A stretch of 64,000 nucleotides of DNA from Hermatobates lingyangjiaoensis (Eukaryota; Arthropoda; Insecta; Hemiptera; Hermatobatidae), in NCBI GenBank assembly GCA_026182355.1, contig JAPFBL010001928.1, positions 7,441,501 through 7,505,500 of the forward strand, read 5' to 3'. Of the stretch, positions 63,406 to 64,000 are shown one piece after another. A program made the translations under genes and the position numbers. How positions within the stretch are numbered: position 1 is the first letter of the stretch; every line of letters begins with the position of its first letter. The notes under the pieces are model-generated. The model was not told the DNA's origin. It saw nothing but the letters and a program-made list of their open reading frames with translations, and ran no database searches.

Positions 63406-63406
63406 T

Positions 63407-63775
63407 AAAATTAACATCAGCCTCTAATTCATCTCGTCTTTGATATATATATATATATATATATATAGGACATCCAGTAGATTCTTCGACACTCAGGTCA
63501 CTGTGCATTGGCAAAAGCGCTCTAAGTGCAGTAAAGCTAAGATAGTCATTATTTAATTACTTCATAATATAATATCATTATGACTATATTTTACCCACTA
63601 AAATTAACATCAGCTCTAATCATCTCTAATTTACATATATACTGCCAGTCGATTCTTCGATATTCAGTCACTTGTATTGGCAAAAGCAGCTCTAAGTGCA
63701 GTAAAGCTAAGATAGTCATTATTTATTTACTTCATAATATAATATCATTATGACTATATTTTAGCCACTTCTTTG
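63407..63775 (+). repeat. Tandem duplication, about 190-bp unit
   Basis: 'aaaattaacatcagc' to 'tcattatgactatattttacccac' (63,407-63,598) is repeated at 63,598-63,770, sharing 'ctctaagtgcagtaaagcta'. The first unit has a longer internal (TA)n (63,443-63,468). Confidence 0.85.
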
Positions 63776-64000
63776 ATATTATAAGCCACATTTTGACTAG
63801 AAATCCTAAGAATTTACATATTGATTATAAATCGAAGTTTTCTTATCTCAACCACGTACAGTCTATGCCAGGAGTACTCATATATTTTCTGCATGCGAGC
63901 TAATTACATTCAGTTGCCTCTTACTCTTTACGTTTATTTTTAATTTTCAAATTAAGAAAATGTGTAAAAATGAGTGGGAGGAGTGGATCAGGTAAGAAGC
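63776..64000. other. Unannotated DNA to window end
   Basis: No supported feature. Confidence 0.4.

Overview
This is an AT-rich, gene-poor stretch of a metazoan, most likely invertebrate, nuclear genome. Nearly everything recognisable in it is a mobile element or a tandem repeat. I found no intact host protein-coding gene, no rRNA and no intact tRNA. The element mix (Penelope-like retroelements with ribozyme-like ends, mariner, pogo/Tigger and hAT MITEs, Helitrons, tRNA-derived SINEs, an R1-like LINE tail, long TA/CA/CT microsatellites) fits an arthropod, chelicerate or mollusc genome. The sequence alone does not let me choose between these. || The dominant theme is a large set of palindromic (fold-back) insertions, mostly sitting in or beside (TA)n arrays. 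I interpret them as fragments of several families of Penelope-like elements (PLEs). Three independent lines support this. (1) 10,840-11,433 encodes the end of a PLE protein: the segment before the endonuclease plus a GIY-YIG endonuclease domain, split into two opposite orientations. (2) Several arms (4.06-4.84, 11.64-11.83, 23.02-23.28, 34.62-35.28, 56.64-56.80 kb) encode a short conserved N-terminal PLE-type peptide ending in FNxTC...LLPKYT. (3) The inner part of most arms carries a hammerhead-ribozyme-like core: CTGANGA, a hairpin, GAAA, a short palindrome, then the return strand of stem I. In several families a GTAAGT/GTGAGT splice-donor-like site follows closely. I name the families A, B, C, D, F, G, H, I, J, K, L and M for reference only. 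|| Layout. 0-9 kb: end of a pogo/Tigger element, an AT minisatellite, a mariner transposase remnant cut by a PLE arm, PLE ORF pieces, and a Helitron whose empty site lies 0.95 kb upstream. 9-18.5 kb: PLE fold-backs of many families, the GIY-YIG remnant and a cluster of ribozyme-like arms. 18.5-25.4 kb: a locally duplicated block, one copy split by a 1.64-kb hairpin-ended repeat that also sits inside a pogo-like MITE at 29.6-31.9 kb. 25.4-29.3 kb: dense PLE arms. 32-48.6 kb: R1-like LINE tail, tRNA-SINEs, PLE fold-backs and a Helitron with a PLE palindrome inserted in it. 49-52.4 kb: polypyrimidine arrays and a complete hAT MITE. 53-55.3 kb: a 169/180-bp satellite that decays at its right edge. 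55.7-57.2 kb: a second hAT MITE carrying nested insertions. 57.6-64 kb: a 125-bp minisatellite, more PLE palindromes with target-site duplications, SINEs and unannotated AT-rich DNA. || The elements do not form a pathway. They form a nested insertion history that can be ordered from empty sites, target-site duplications and interruptions. The most unusual point is that whole palindromes appear to have inserted as units: four of them are flanked by 9-15-bp direct repeats.
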